From assembly GCA_036388555.1 (NCBI GenBank), contig DASVRP010000004.1, forward strand, positions 1 through 64,000: a DNA stretch of 64,000 bases. Direction: 5' to 3'. The stretch comes from UBA4665 sp036388555 (lineage in GTDB: Bacteria; Patescibacteriota; Saccharimonadia; Saccharimonadales; UBA4665). Positions 33,008 through 42,286 of the stretch are shown here, piece by piece. The notes under the pieces were generated by a model. The model worked only from the letters and a program-made list of their open reading frames with translations, was not told where the DNA came from and did not search any database. Each line of letters begins with the position of its first letter. The first letter of the stretch is position 1. Made by a program: the position numbers and the translations under genes.

Positions 33008-35607
33008 AGGTAAGTCTCAATCTACTACGGTTTTATCAGAACATGTACGACTGGTCCGATGATCCGGCACCGAACGGACCCGATGAGCTCGTCAGGCGTA
33101 TCGGAGTCCAGCTTGCCGCCATCGAAGACACGGAAGCTATCGGCATGAAATATGCCGGCATCGTCATCGTCAAAGTCATCAGCTGCCGCAAGCACGACAA
33201 TTCCGACCATCTGAGCGTCTGCCTTATCGATGATGGCGGTGTATCGAAGGACCTCGCCCGGGATGACCAGGGCCGCATCCAGGTCGTCTGCGGCGCCCCG
33301 AATGTCCGCGAAGGCCTTACCGTCGCCTGGCTGCCTCCCGGCTCGACCGTACCCAGCAGTTTCGGCCATGAGCCGTTCGTACTGAGTATTCGCGAGATCC
33401 GCGGCGAGACAAGCAACGGCATGCTGGCCAGCCCCAAAGAATTGGCACTTGGCGACAGCCATGACGGCATCCTCGAGATCGAGGAAGACATCGCACCCGG
33501 AACCAGCTTCGCCGACCACTACCGATTGACTGACGATATCGTCATCGACATGGAAAACAAGATGTTCACCCACCGGCCGGACTGCTTCGGTATGCTCGGC
33601 GTGGCCCGCGAGATCGCCGGTATCCAGGGGCAGAAATTCACTAGCCCTGAGTGGTATCGGGCCGACGCAGTCATCGAGGGACCGGATGAGCAAGCCGGTC
33701 AGTTACTGAAGGTTACGGTACGCAATGAAGTTCCTGAGTTAGTCCCGCGCTTCGTGGCGGTACCGATGGATGGGATCAAGGTGGGGCCGAGCCCGGTCTG
33801 GCTCCAGGTCCAGCTGACGCTTTTCGGAGTCCGCCCGATCAACAATATCGTAGACCTGACGAATTACCATATGCTGGCTACCGGCCAGCCGCTCCACGCC
33901 TATGACTATGACAAGGTGGTGGCCCAGGACGCCGGGGAATCCGCAGACGATAGCGAAGCTGATGGCGAACATGGCGCGACAATCGTCGTCCGGCAGCCGC
34001 AGGATGGTGAGAAGCTGAGGCTGTTGAACGGTAAGGAGATCGAACCGCGGGATGAAGCTATCCTGATCGCATCAGCCAGCAAGGCGATCGGCTTGGCCGG
34101 CGTGATGGGTGGGGGAGACACCGAAGTCGACGAGTCGACGACCCGCATCATCCTGGAGTGTGCTACCTTTGACATGTATTCTATCCGCCGGACGTCGATG
34201 GCCCACGGCATCTTTTCGGATGCCGTGACACGCTTCAACAAGGGGCAAAGTCCACTACAGAACCTGGCAGTCACCAAACACATCGTGGATGATATCAAAC
34301 GGCTCGCCGGCGGCAAGGTCGCCGGAGTGGTCGTCGATGACAATCATCTTTCAGAAGAAGTGCGATCGCGTGGATCGCTCTATCCGGACGTAGTCGTCAG
34401 CTCGCAGTTCATTACCGATCGCCTCGGCCTCGAGCTGTCAGCCGATGAGATGGCCGAGCTACTGCGGAATGTTGAGTTCAATGTTGATGCCAATTCCGAC
34501 GAGCTGACCATCCGGGCACCGTTCTGGCGTACAGATATCGAAATTCCCGAGGACATCGTCGAAGAGGTCGGCCGGCTGCATGGCTTCGACCAGCTGCCGC
34601 TCGACCTGCCGAAGCGCAGCCTGGCGCCGGCCGTCCCGGATGCGCAGCTGGAACTCAAACGGCGCCTGCGCGACCTGCTCAGCCGGGCCGGCGCCAACGA
34701 GGTGCTGTCCTATAGTTTCGTCCATGGCAACCTCCTCGATAAGTCCGGACAGGACAGGAAGCTGGCCTTCAGCTTGAGCAACGCGCTCAGCCCCGACCTT
34801 CAATACTACCGTCTCAGCCTGACGCCGAGCCTGCTGGACAAGGTCCATGCCAACATCAAGGCGGGCTACGATACATTCGCGCTGTTCGAGATCGGCAAGG
34901 CACATGCTCTCGGCGAAACAGATGCCGACGGCCTTCCCTTGGAGTTCGATCGCCTGGCCTGTGTCTTTGCCGCAGAGCAGAAACGGGCTGTCCAGGTCTA
35001 TGCTGGTGCCGCCTTCTATCAGGCCCGCAAGTATCTGCTGACTGTCATCGCAGGGAGCAGCGGTACGTCACTGCGGCTGGCACCGCTCACGGGCGTCAAA
35101 CTCGAGGGCCATGAGCTGACCACCCAGATGCTTGCCCCGTATGACACCGGCCGTTCGGCTGCAGTACTAAACGGTGATAAGCTCGTCGGCGTGCTTGGTG
35201 AATATAAGACAAGTGTCCAAAAAGCACTCAAACTTCCGAAGTTCAGTGCCGGGTTCGAAGTCTTCCTGTCCGTACTCGAAGCATCGGAGCAGAGCCCATA
35301 CATGGTGCAATCACGTTTTCCGAAGGTCTGGCAGGATGTCTGCCTGCGTGTGCCAGCCGATGTGTCATACCAGAAGCTGCACGATTACGCTTGGCGGCAA
35401 TTGCAGGACCATCAGCCAGCCGGCACGAATATGGTGCTGTCGCCGGTAGATATCTATCAGCGGCCGGATGATACTGCCCACAAGCAGTTTACGTTCCGTC
35501 TGACGATAGCGTCATATGACCGCACGCTGACTGACGGAGAAGTTGCCACGATGCTTGATACTGTAACCGCTTCGGCAGCCACCGAGTTTGGCGCTGAGCG
35601 TGTATAA
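33004..35607 (+). CDS. pheT: Phenylalanine-tRNA ligase beta subunit
   Basis: 867 residues, slightly longer than usual (~800). Domains in order: N-terminal tRNA-binding OB fold (VISCRKHDNSDHLSVC, VVCGAPNVREG), B3/B4 editing region with NNIVDLTNYHMLATGQPLHAYD, B5 DNA-binding-like fold (~475-550), the catalytic-like core and a C-terminal anticodon-binding FDX-ACB domain (FPKVWQDVCLRVP onward). An Asp/Glu/Ser-rich insertion (~305-320) accounts for part of the extra length. ATGA overlap with the MazG-like gene. Confidence 0.95.
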   Translation: MKVSLNLLRFYQNMYDWSDDPAPNGPDELVRRIGVQLAAIEDTEAIGMKYAGIVIVKVISCRKHDNSDHLSVCLIDDGGVSKDLARDDQGRIQVVCGAPNVREGLTVAWLPPGSTVPSSFGHEPFVLSIREIRGETSNGMLASPKELALGDSHDGILEIEEDIAPGTSFADHYRLTDDIVIDMENKMFTHRPDCFGMLGVAREIAGIQGQKFTSPEWYRADAVIEGPDEQAGQLLKVTVRNEVPELVPRFVAVPMDGIKVGPSPVWLQVQLTLFGVRPINNIVDLTNYHMLATGQPLHAYDYDKVVAQDAGESADDSEADGEHGATIVVRQPQDGEKLRLLNGKEIEPRDEAILIASASKAIGLAGVMGGGDTEVDESTTRIILECATFDMYSIRRTSMAHGIFSDAVTRFNKGQSPLQNLAVTKHIVDDIKRLAGGKVAGVVVDDNHLSEEVRSRGSLYPDVVVSSQFITDRLGLELSADEMAELLRNVEFNVDANSDELTIRAPFWRTDIEIPEDIVEEVGRLHGFDQLPLDLPKRSLAPAVPDAQLELKRRLRDLLSRAGANEVLSYSFVHGNLLDKSGQDRKLAFSLSNALSPDLQYYRLSLTPSLLDKVHANIKAGYDTFALFEIGKAHALGETDADGLPLEFDRLACVFAAEQKRAVQVYAGAAFYQARKYLLTVIAGSSGTSLRLAPLTGVKLEGHELTTQMLAPYDTGRSAAVLNGDKLVGVLGEYKTSVQKALKLPKFSAGFEVFLSVLEASEQSPYMVQSRFPKVWQDVCLRVPADVSYQKLHDYAWRQLQDHQPAGTNMVLSPVDIYQRPDDTAHKQFTFRLTIASYDRTLTDGEVATMLDTVTASAATEFGAERV

Positions 35608-35649
35608 CGCCTCAAAAGTATAAGCAATAAGTAATAAAGTGTTGTGCTA

Positions 35650-35704
35650 GGCCCCGGAACTGAAATGTCATCTCTTGTGAGAGATTCAAGTTCAGCCCGG
35701 GGCC
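35650..35704. terminator. Long hairpin between convergent genes
   Basis: GGCCCCGG (35650-35657) pairs with CCGGGGCC (35697-35704), CTGAA with TTCAG inside it, and ATCTCT/AGAGAT around a TGTG loop at the tip. It sits between pheT and the convergent membrane gene but has no T-tract on either strand, so it may act as a U-less terminator, an RNA stabiliser or a transcript boundary. Confidence 0.5.
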
Positions 35705-35714
35705 AACCGCACGT

Positions 35715-36941
35715 CTAGCGCTTCTTGCGGGTGGAACGTGCCGGCCCATCCGACAGCATCGGCTGCGTCGACTGTTGCGCGAGCAGCTGCTTGCGTAGGG
35801 CCCGAGCGATGTTGATCTGCTTGGTCATCTCCTCGAACTCGTCGAACGGGCCCATATGATGGAACCGCCAGTCGCGCTGGGCAGCTGTCTCAGCTTCGCT
35901 GAAGCCATAGCCCAGAGCATTACCAGGGATGGTCTCACTGCTCTCGCATTGCAGGACGTCCTCGACGGCGATCCGTGAGACGCGGTTGGGTAGCAACCAT
36001 GGACGGATCGTCACCAGATAGACATACAGGTCGGTGACCATGCCATATCCACGGGTGTAATTCGTCGAACGGATGAGTGCCACGAGGATCATCACCAGCG
36101 CAGCCAGCAACCACGGGACCGGCCGACCTGGCTCCAGGAAATCCTGCAGGAATGCAGCTCCCGGAAACCCGTAGTATCCCCAGACACAGACTATCGTGAC
36201 TGCCAGTGCCAGCCGCGACTTTTGAAAGAGCGACTTGAGATCCTGCTTCCAGATGAAATACGCCACGAAGGCTAGCAGTGCGCCGACAAGCCACCAGATC
36301 CGCGTCCCATGAAGCAATGCATCTTTGATGGCTGCGATTCCGATAAAGTCGGTGCTTCCCCAGATGAAGACTGCTGCCATGATGACCCAGAAATCAGTAA
36401 CGACCACAAGCTTGATCCAGTGGTACCCACTGACGTACCTGATGACATGTTCGGACGCGAAGGTCTGATCCGGGTCGAAGGTCAGCAGATGACGTAGGCT
36501 GTCGACTTCTTCGTCGGAGACGAATTGCTTGACCACCCTGATTTGCTTCTGATGTTCATCGGGCTTGCGGTTGATGTTCTTGATCATCATGCGGTAGGCG
36601 ACGACGCCCGTAAAGCCACCGATGATTGCCGTGAACAGCACGATCGACCAGATGGCCCTGTCGCTGCCCCAGAAGATGAACAGACCGACGAGCAGCCCCA
36701 GTGCGGCGCCGCCGAGTCCGACGAGCCGGGCCTTTTTCTGCTCGGCAGTCGGATCCAGTACCGTGTCGCTGACCACTACCCGGTAGACGAATGTCCCGAG
36801 CAAGCCGGCGAGCAACGTGCCCAGAACTACGACATAGGCATTGGACGGAATGGTCGATGTAGCCCACAGGATGATCATCCCGACGAGGCCGAGTGCGAGC
36901 CCGGTTCCGCCAAAAACCAAGTAACCTAGCTTTGTCCTCAC
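35715..36941 (-). CDS. Polytopic membrane protein of unknown function
   Basis: 408 residues, GTG start behind a strong GAGGAGGAA site. About eight hydrophobic segments in two blocks (four within 1-120, four within 190-305), separated by a charged cytoplasmic stretch that contains VSDEEVDSLRHLL. After the last helix a soluble region (~305-365, LVTIRPWLLPNRVSRI ... VLQCESSE) resembles PH-like modules, only weakly. Basic C-terminus. No family recognised. Confidence 0.7.
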   Translation of the reverse strand: MRTKLGYLVFGGTGLALGLVGMIILWATSTIPSNAYVVVLGTLLAGLLGTFVYRVVVSDTVLDPTAEQKKARLVGLGGAALGLLVGLFIFWGSDRAIWSIVLFTAIIGGFTGVVAYRMMIKNINRKPDEHQKQIRVVKQFVSDEEVDSLRHLLTFDPDQTFASEHVIRYVSGYHWIKLVVVTDFWVIMAAVFIWGSTDFIGIAAIKDALLHGTRIWWLVGALLAFVAYFIWKQDLKSLFQKSRLALAVTIVCVWGYYGFPGAAFLQDFLEPGRPVPWLLAALVMILVALIRSTNYTRGYGMVTDLYVYLVTIRPWLLPNRVSRIAVEDVLQCESSETIPGNALGYGFSEAETAAQRDWRFHHMGPFDEFEEMTKQINIARALRKQLLAQQSTQPMLSDGPARSTRKKR

Positions 36942-37095
36942 GATTCCTCCTCAGGATTCGTAGACGTGCGATGTGCGATGTTTCAGGAAGTCCCTGTAAC
37001 ATGGATATAGTTATAGAACATAATTTGTCCGAAGCAAAGCCGATTATCTGTTATCAATGGCAGCCGGAGGCCATCGGCGCGTATAATGGTGGGAC

Positions 37096-38883
37096 ATGAA
37101 AAGTATCTGGCGCATCATCAAGTTTACCGGCGAACTGAAGCGCTATTATATCTCCGTCTCTGTCTTTACGATCCTGATCGCCGCCATGACGCAGGTCATA
37201 CCGCTGCTCACTAAGTCAGCGATAGACCAGATCGATAACCCCGGGGGTCTGCAGCAGGTCGACGTCCGGTTCGTGGCGATCATCGCCGGACTGATTTTTC
37301 TGACCGATATCGGGACGACCATTTTCAGCAATATCGGCGGTTACTTCGGGGACATGCTGGCCGCCAAACAGCGCCGTCTGCTCAGCCGCCGGTACTACGC
37401 ACACGTCCTGGGATTGCCACAGCAGTATTTCGACCGTGAGCTGACCGGCACGATCATCAACCGAATGAGCCGCGGCATCCAGCAGATCACCGATTACACG
37501 CAGGTGCTCAGCAATAACTTCCTGCAGTTCATATTCAGTACTGTCTTCACGCTGGCCATCGTGGCGTACTTCTCATGGCCGGTCGCGCTGATGCTGGCAT
37601 CGCTGTACCCCGTTTTCATCTGGCTGACCGCCCGTTCCAGCAGTACCTGGCAGGGCTACCAGAAACAGATAAATGAGGACCTCGATGTCGCCAGTGGCCG
37701 CTTTGCCGAGGGTGTCAGTCAGATCAAGGTCGTCAAAAGTTTCGTCCGCGAGGAGCTGGAACTCGGCTTCTTCGACCGTTTCATGCGCAAGGTCGTCAAG
37801 ACTACGCGTCCGCAGAGCAAGTTCTGGCACAAGCAGGACGTCGTCCGCCGCAGCGTGCTGGCTGTCATCAATTTCGCCCTATATGCATTCATATTCATCC
37901 AGACTGCCCGCGGCACCTATAGCGTTTCGACGATGGTGCTGCTGATCCTGTACACGCAGCAGATCCGCATCCCATTGTTCAGCATCAGCTACCTTGTGGA
38001 CCAGTCGCAGCGCGCTATCAGCAACACCAAGGATTACTTCGCGGTCATGGATGAGCCGCTGGAGCAGGTCCGTGAGACAGGAGCCGTGCCGCTGAACGTT
38101 ACGGACGGAGCAGTGACGTTCGATGATGTCACCTTCTCGTACAGCAAAGGCGTGTCGGTCCTGAAGCATGTCTCTTTGACCGTCCGGCCGAACAGCAAAG
38201 CCGCCCTGGTCGGACAGAGCGGGGAAGGCAAGACGACGATCTCCAGCCTGCTACTCGGGCTGTACACAGCAGACAAGGGTTCGGTGCGTATCGATGGCCA
38301 GGATGTCAGCAGTGTCTCCCAATCCAGCCTGCGGTCAGCGGTGGCCGTCGTATTCCAGGAGCCGGCGCTGTTCAGTGGTACGATCGAGGAGAATATCGCC
38401 TACGGTAAGCCCGGAGCAACCCTGGCTGAGATCACTACGGCCGCCAAAGCTGCCAACGCCCATATGTTCATCGAAAAGCTAGCCGATGGCTACCAGACAG
38501 AAATCGGCGAGCGCGGGCTGCGCCTCAGCGGCGGCCAGAAGCAGCGCATCGCCATCGCCCGGGCCATCCTGAAGGATACGCCGATCCTGGTGCTGGACGA
38601 AGCCACCAGCAGTCTGGACAGCCGCAGTGAGCAGCTGGTGCAGGACGCCCTTGAACGGTTGATGGAAGGCAGGACGACGATCATCATCGCCCACCGGCTG
38701 AGTACCATCGCCCATGTCGACCAGATCATTACGCTGCGCGGTGGACGGGTCGATGAGGCTGGCAGTCCGGCGGAACTCGAGAAGACCGGCGGCGTCTATG
38801 CCCAGCTGCTCGAACTGCAGCAGCTCGGGGCCAGCAAGGCCAAAGATAAGAAACTGAAGGAATTCGAGATGGCCGATGCCTGA
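37096..38883 (+). CDS. ABC exporter, fused membrane and ATPase domains
   Basis: 595 residues: six-helix membrane domain (~15-320) and an ATPase domain with Walker A GQSGEGKTT (~371-379), signature LSGGQKQR (~476), Walker B ILVLDEATSSLD (~496) and the switch His in IIIAHRLS. A homo- or heterodimeric exporter of lipid, peptide or drug type. No partner half-transporter adjacent. TATAAT at 37082-37087 ends 8 nt before the ATG (near-leaderless). C-terminal tail is Lys-rich. Confidence 0.95.
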   Translation: MKSIWRIIKFTGELKRYYISVSVFTILIAAMTQVIPLLTKSAIDQIDNPGGLQQVDVRFVAIIAGLIFLTDIGTTIFSNIGGYFGDMLAAKQRRLLSRRYYAHVLGLPQQYFDRELTGTIINRMSRGIQQITDYTQVLSNNFLQFIFSTVFTLAIVAYFSWPVALMLASLYPVFIWLTARSSSTWQGYQKQINEDLDVASGRFAEGVSQIKVVKSFVREELELGFFDRFMRKVVKTTRPQSKFWHKQDVVRRSVLAVINFALYAFIFIQTARGTYSVSTMVLLILYTQQIRIPLFSISYLVDQSQRAISNTKDYFAVMDEPLEQVRETGAVPLNVTDGAVTFDDVTFSYSKGVSVLKHVSLTVRPNSKAALVGQSGEGKTTISSLLLGLYTADKGSVRIDGQDVSSVSQSSLRSAVAVVFQEPALFSGTIEENIAYGKPGATLAEITTAAKAANAHMFIEKLADGYQTEIGERGLRLSGGQKQRIAIARAILKDTPILVLDEATSSLDSRSEQLVQDALERLMEGRTTIIIAHRLSTIAHVDQIITLRGGRVDEAGSPAELEKTGGVYAQLLELQQLGASKAKDKKLKEFEMADA

Positions 38884-38978
38884 GCTGGTGCGCCTATGAG
38901 GCTCTGCGGCCGGTGTGCTACAATAGCCCTCGAGACAGTAGACACTAATGGGGTATTTTAGAAACAAGGGGAGACATC

Positions 38979-39539
38979 GTGGCCAGCAGCAAAGAGATTC
39001 GTGACCGGGCATTCGCACTCAGCGGAGCAATTTTATTTTTTGTGACATCGATCGCATTGACCGTGGTCGTCATCGTGCAGATTATGCAGGAGAATAAGGC
39101 CAAAAAGGAGGGCGCCAACGCTTCGACGTCACAGACGGCCGCAAACCAGGCTGGGAATAAGGACGGTAAGAAGCTTGAGGGCACCAAACTCTCCGGTTTT
39201 ACCCCCGTTGAGACGGTGGCGGAAATCAAGACAGAAGACCTGAAGCCAGGTACCGGCAAGGAGATAACTTCCGTAGATAATACCGTGACCGCCGATTACA
39301 CCGGCGCGCTGGCCAAAGATGGCACAATCTTCCAGAGCTCCCTCGACAGCGGCAAGCCGTTCACGACCAAGCTGAGCGGCGTCATCCCCGGCTGGCAGAC
39401 CGGTATGATCGGCATGAAGGAAGGCGGCACCCGCCGTATGGTCATCCCAGCCGCCCAGGCATACGGCGCTGAGGCCCAGCAGGGTATCCCAGCCAATTCG
39501 GACCTGGTATTCGACGTCGTACTACATAAAGTTGAATAG
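38979..39539 (+). CDS. Membrane-anchored FKBP-type peptidyl-prolyl isomerase
   Basis: 186 residues, GTG start. A transmembrane helix (~15-37) is followed by a linker (~38-75) and an FKBP domain (~80-186): VTADYTGALAKDGTIFQSS, VIPGWQTGMIGMKEGG, RRMVIPAAQAYGA and SDLVFDVVL. Isomerises Xaa-Pro bonds in exported proteins at the outer face of the membrane. Followed closely by a cytoplasmic FKBP paralogue. Confidence 0.92.
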   Translation: MASSKEIRDRAFALSGAILFFVTSIALTVVVIVQIMQENKAKKEGANASTSQTAANQAGNKDGKKLEGTKLSGFTPVETVAEIKTEDLKPGTGKEITSVDNTVTADYTGALAKDGTIFQSSLDSGKPFTTKLSGVIPGWQTGMIGMKEGGTRRMVIPAAQAYGAEAQQGIPANSDLVFDVVLHKVE

Positions 39540-39590
39540 GGTCATTGAATAGTTACGTTACATAATACTTAGCATAGAAGGAGCCTGCAG

Positions 39591-39944
39591 ATGGATGATT
39601 TTACTCCCATTTCGAAAGTTGATGAGCTGATGAAGATCGATATCAAAGAAGGGACCGGTGAAGAAGTTCAGCCTGGAGCGACCATCACTGCACACTATAC
39701 CGGGGCTGTCGCTGCCACCGGAGCAGTCTTCCAAAGCTCGAAGGATTTCGGCCGTCCGATCTCATTCGGTCTTACCCAGGTCATCAAGGGTTGGACCGAA
39801 GGCGTCCCCGGCATGAAGGTCGGCGGCACACGACGCCTGCTGATCCCGGCCGCCCAGGCGTACGGCTCGACCCCTCCTCCCGGATCAGGGATTCCGGCGG
39901 ACGCCGATCTGGTCTTCGATATCGAGCTGGTAAGCATCGATTGA
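39591..39944 (+). CDS. Cytoplasmic FKBP-type peptidyl-prolyl isomerase
   Basis: 117 residues with AAGGAG 8 nt before the ATG. A single compact FKBP domain with the same order of motifs as the anchored neighbour (ITAHYTGAV, VIKGWTEGVPGMKVGG, RRLLIPAAQAYG, DADLVFDIEL), but without signal or membrane segment. Likely a tandem duplicate serving the cytoplasm. Confidence 0.92.
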   Translation: MDDFTPISKVDELMKIDIKEGTGEEVQPGATITAHYTGAVAATGAVFQSSKDFGRPISFGLTQVIKGWTEGVPGMKVGGTRRLLIPAAQAYGSTPPPGSGIPADADLVFDIELVSID

Positions 39945-39954
39945 GTATCGTAGA

Positions 39955-40239
39955 ATGCAAAATATAATTCATATTGTACATAAACACCGGTTAGCGTTCG
40001 TAGTCTTAGGGTTATCGTCTGCCGTGTTCCCGATACAGTTTTTATTGAATCCTGATCCACTATACGTGTCGGCACATCGTAGCGCATACATTGTCCTTCT
40101 GACACTACCCGCGCTCCTTTTAGGCCTTGGCGCTGCCCTTTTCATGTCGCGTCCATGGGCTCGTATACTCGGCTTTTTAGGGGTAAGTATTGTCTCATGG
40201 TTTATGATACATACACTGGGTCATCTACTGTCGAATTAA
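39955..40239 (+). CDS. Small membrane protein
   Basis: 94 residues with three hydrophobic helices (~12-30, 45-65, 70-88). AT-richer than the neighbours and without a clear ribosome site. It begins 10 bp after the FKBP stop. Could be a genuine small membrane gene; no family recognised. Confidence 0.5.
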   Translation: MQNIIHIVHKHRLAFVVLGLSSAVFPIQFLLNPDPLYVSAHRSAYIVLLTLPALLLGLGAALFMSRPWARILGFLGVSIVSWFMIHTLGHLLSN

Positions 40240-40263
40240 GACAAAAGCACAACATATAGCGTA

Positions 40264-40292
40264 TTGTACACAGCGTAAGCGCTATATATACT
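40264..40292 (+). promoter_or_regulatory. Promoter of the glutaredoxin gene
   Basis: TTGTAC (40264-40269), 17-nt spacer containing AGCG-TAAG-CGCT, and TATACT (40287-40292). The leader is about 58 nt, longer than for most genes in the window, and ends with AGAAGGGG before ATG 40357. Confidence 0.65.
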
Positions 40293-40356
40293 GGTACGGG
40301 TAAGCTACAATATAGACAGAAGTACGGGCCATGCCGGTCCGCCAGAAGGGGTCATC

Positions 40357-40605
40357 ATGGCAAAAAACATCACTATCTTCACCACTAACACCTGCGCGTA
40401 CTGCGTCATGGTCAAAAAGTGGCTGACGACGAAGGGCCACGCCTACGAAGAGGTGAATATCGACCAGCACCCTGAGCGCCAGGCTGAGGCTTTGCAGATC
40501 AGCGGCGCCCTGACCGTGCCGGTCACCGTCGTCACCAAGCAGGACGACACCCAGGAAGTCATCGTCGGCTTCAACCTTTCTAAGCTCGCTCCGGCAGTCG
40601 CCTGA
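40357..40605 (+). CDS. Glutaredoxin/NrdH-like protein
   Basis: 82 residues, thioredoxin fold. The active site CAYC is at residues 13-16; VPVTVV with cis-proline near 55 and a C-terminal GFNLSKL complete the pattern. Since a thioredoxin-reductase-type flavoprotein follows 62 bp later and no glutathione genes are seen, an NrdH-like role (reduced by TrxB, feeding ribonucleotide reductase or other thiol enzymes) is more likely than a glutathione one. Confidence 0.88.
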   Translation: MAKNITIFTTNTCAYCVMVKKWLTTKGHAYEEVNIDQHPERQAEALQISGALTVPVTVVTKQDDTQEVIVGFNLSKLAPAVA

Positions 40606-40667
40606 TATTAGCGCGCATGCGCACTAACCCCAACAGCTGGCCGCCAGCAAAGGAACCGTTTACTTTC

Positions 40668-41627
40668 ATGACAGAACCCACTGAAATTCCAACCCACGAC
40701 GTCATCATCATCGGTGCCGGCCCGGCAGCGCTGACTGCCGCCATATATACGACGCGCGAAGATATCGAGACGCTGTTGTTCGAGCGTGGCGTTACCGGCG
40801 GCCTGGCTGCGGTCACGGATATGATTGATAACTATCCCGGTTTCCCTGATGGCATCGAGGGCCTGACGCTGGCCGACAACCTCGCCAAACAGGCTGAACG
40901 CTTCGGTGCCGTCATTGAGCTTGGTGAAGTCACGAAGATCATCGATGAGGGTGGCTTCAAGCGCCTCGAGACCACCAGTGGTGACATGCGCGCCAAGGCC
41001 GTCCTGATCGCGACCGGCAGCGATTATAAGAAGATCGGCGTCCCCGGCGAAGAGGCGTACTACGCCCGGGGCGTCCACTACTGCGCAACCTGCGACGGGG
41101 CGTTCTACCGCGACAAGCGGTTGGTCGTCGTCGGCGGCGGTAATTCGGCTATCCAGGAAGCGATGTTCCTGACCCGCTTCGCCAGCCACATCGACCTGCT
41201 GGTCCGTTCGACCATCAAGGCCAGCGAAGTCCTGCAGCACGACCTCGACAAGTTCGTCGCCGATGGCAAGATCACCGTCCATCTTGGTACCACGACCGAT
41301 GAGATCGTCGGCGAGGACAACAAGGTCACCAAAGTTACCGGCACTAAGGATGGCAAACCGGTCGAATTCCCTACGGACGGCGTCTTCGTATTCGTCGGAT
41401 TATCCCCGAACTCTGAGTTCCTCAAAGAATCTGTCATCAAACTCGACGAGATCGGCTTCGTCCTGACCGATGAGCACATGCAGACGCAGATACCTGGCGT
41501 ATTCGCCGCTGGCGACATCCGTTCCGGCGCGACCATGCAGATCGCCTCTGCCGCCGGTGAAGGCGCTACCGCAGCGCTCAAGATCCGCGAATATCTCGAG
41601 GCCCGGCCGCACCCGGTTCAGAACTGA
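40668..41627 (+). CDS. trxB: Thioredoxin reductase
   Basis: 319 residues from ATG 40668; an earlier ATG at 40617 would add 17 unconserved residues. FAD-binding GAGPAALTAA near the start, redox-active CATC (with D-G following), NADPH-binding GGGNSAIQEA and the C-terminal GVFAAGDIRSG are all present. Transfers electrons from NADPH to glutaredoxin/thioredoxin-type proteins such as the gene just upstream. Stop overlaps the next start by 1 bp (TGATG). Confidence 0.93.
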   Translation: MTEPTEIPTHDVIIIGAGPAALTAAIYTTREDIETLLFERGVTGGLAAVTDMIDNYPGFPDGIEGLTLADNLAKQAERFGAVIELGEVTKIIDEGGFKRLETTSGDMRAKAVLIATGSDYKKIGVPGEEAYYARGVHYCATCDGAFYRDKRLVVVGGGNSAIQEAMFLTRFASHIDLLVRSTIKASEVLQHDLDKFVADGKITVHLGTTTDEIVGEDNKVTKVTGTKDGKPVEFPTDGVFVFVGLSPNSEFLKESVIKLDEIGFVLTDEHMQTQIPGVFAAGDIRSGATMQIASAAGEGATAALKIREYLEARPHPVQN

Positions 41628-42184
41628 TGGTACGGCATATTGAAAAGAGTCGGATCGTCGAAAGATTTCCTGGCCAGAACCAACTGTTTAACCTGCAGCC
41701 CGACCAGTCAATCCGCGATTTTGACCTCGGTAGTGTCAGCCTAGGAGACGGAACGGACGAGCAGGCGGTCGTTGAGAATATCAATCAGATGGCCGCGGTC
41801 TTCCGTATCCGCAAGCCCAACTGGCTTTCCGGGCTGACACATGCTCCGAATACATCTGAATTTGGAATAGATGATGAGGTCAACGACCAGCGGCGATTAG
41901 TTCTTGGAATAGTCTGGGGGCAGGCAAGTCTTGGTGAATATGTGACAGCAGCAGTCCAGCGTGATATGGACGATCTGGAGCAGGAAACACCGTTCGGCGA
42001 TACGCTGACACGCGTCATGTTACGGACGCCTTCAGGACGTGCTATTGATATCCTTGTTCATGGAAGTTTCTGGAGCGACGAGACAGAGTCGTCCGCCGGC
42101 ATTGCTGTGCCCAACAGGCACGTACGCTGTAAGGCACGAATCGGTGCCGCTATCGTATACGATCAACGCCCTGAAATTATCTGA
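41627..42184 (+). CDS. Orphan protein related to the gene at 42287
   Basis: 185 residues, overlapping the trxB stop by one base. Shares with the protein at 42287 an order of features: (L/F)G(E/K)YVT followed ~25 residues later by TPSGRAIDILVHGSFW, matching TPSARSLLVKCYGTHW there. No membrane segments or metal motifs. Acidic. Function unknown. A short reductase remnant follows it. Confidence 0.6.
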   Translation: MVRHIEKSRIVERFPGQNQLFNLQPDQSIRDFDLGSVSLGDGTDEQAVVENINQMAAVFRIRKPNWLSGLTHAPNTSEFGIDDEVNDQRRLVLGIVWGQASLGEYVTAAVQRDMDDLEQETPFGDTLTRVMLRTPSGRAIDILVHGSFWSDETESSAGIAVPNRHVRCKARIGAAIVYDQRPEII

Positions 42185-42205
42185 TAGTTTGCTTTCCAGT
42201 CCGGA

Positions 42206-42259
42206 TCAGATCTCACTGCTATACCCGTCGAAATAATCGAACACCACCCGCCACCGATG
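42206..42259 (-). pseudogene. Truncated 3' end of a flavin reductase gene
   Basis: Read on the minus strand this stretch encodes HRWRVVFDYFDGYSSEI and a TGA stop, almost the same as the C-terminus of the intact reductase at 42812-43555 (RRRVVFDYFDGYSSEL, stop TGA). The two DNA copies are 606 bp apart and share about 45 bp with few differences, several of them synonymous. Nothing of the reductase remains upstream. It is a leftover of a duplication or replacement event that also involves the gene at 42287. Confidence 0.8.
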
Positions 42260-42286
42260 CTGAATAACATATGATATTATGGAGCG

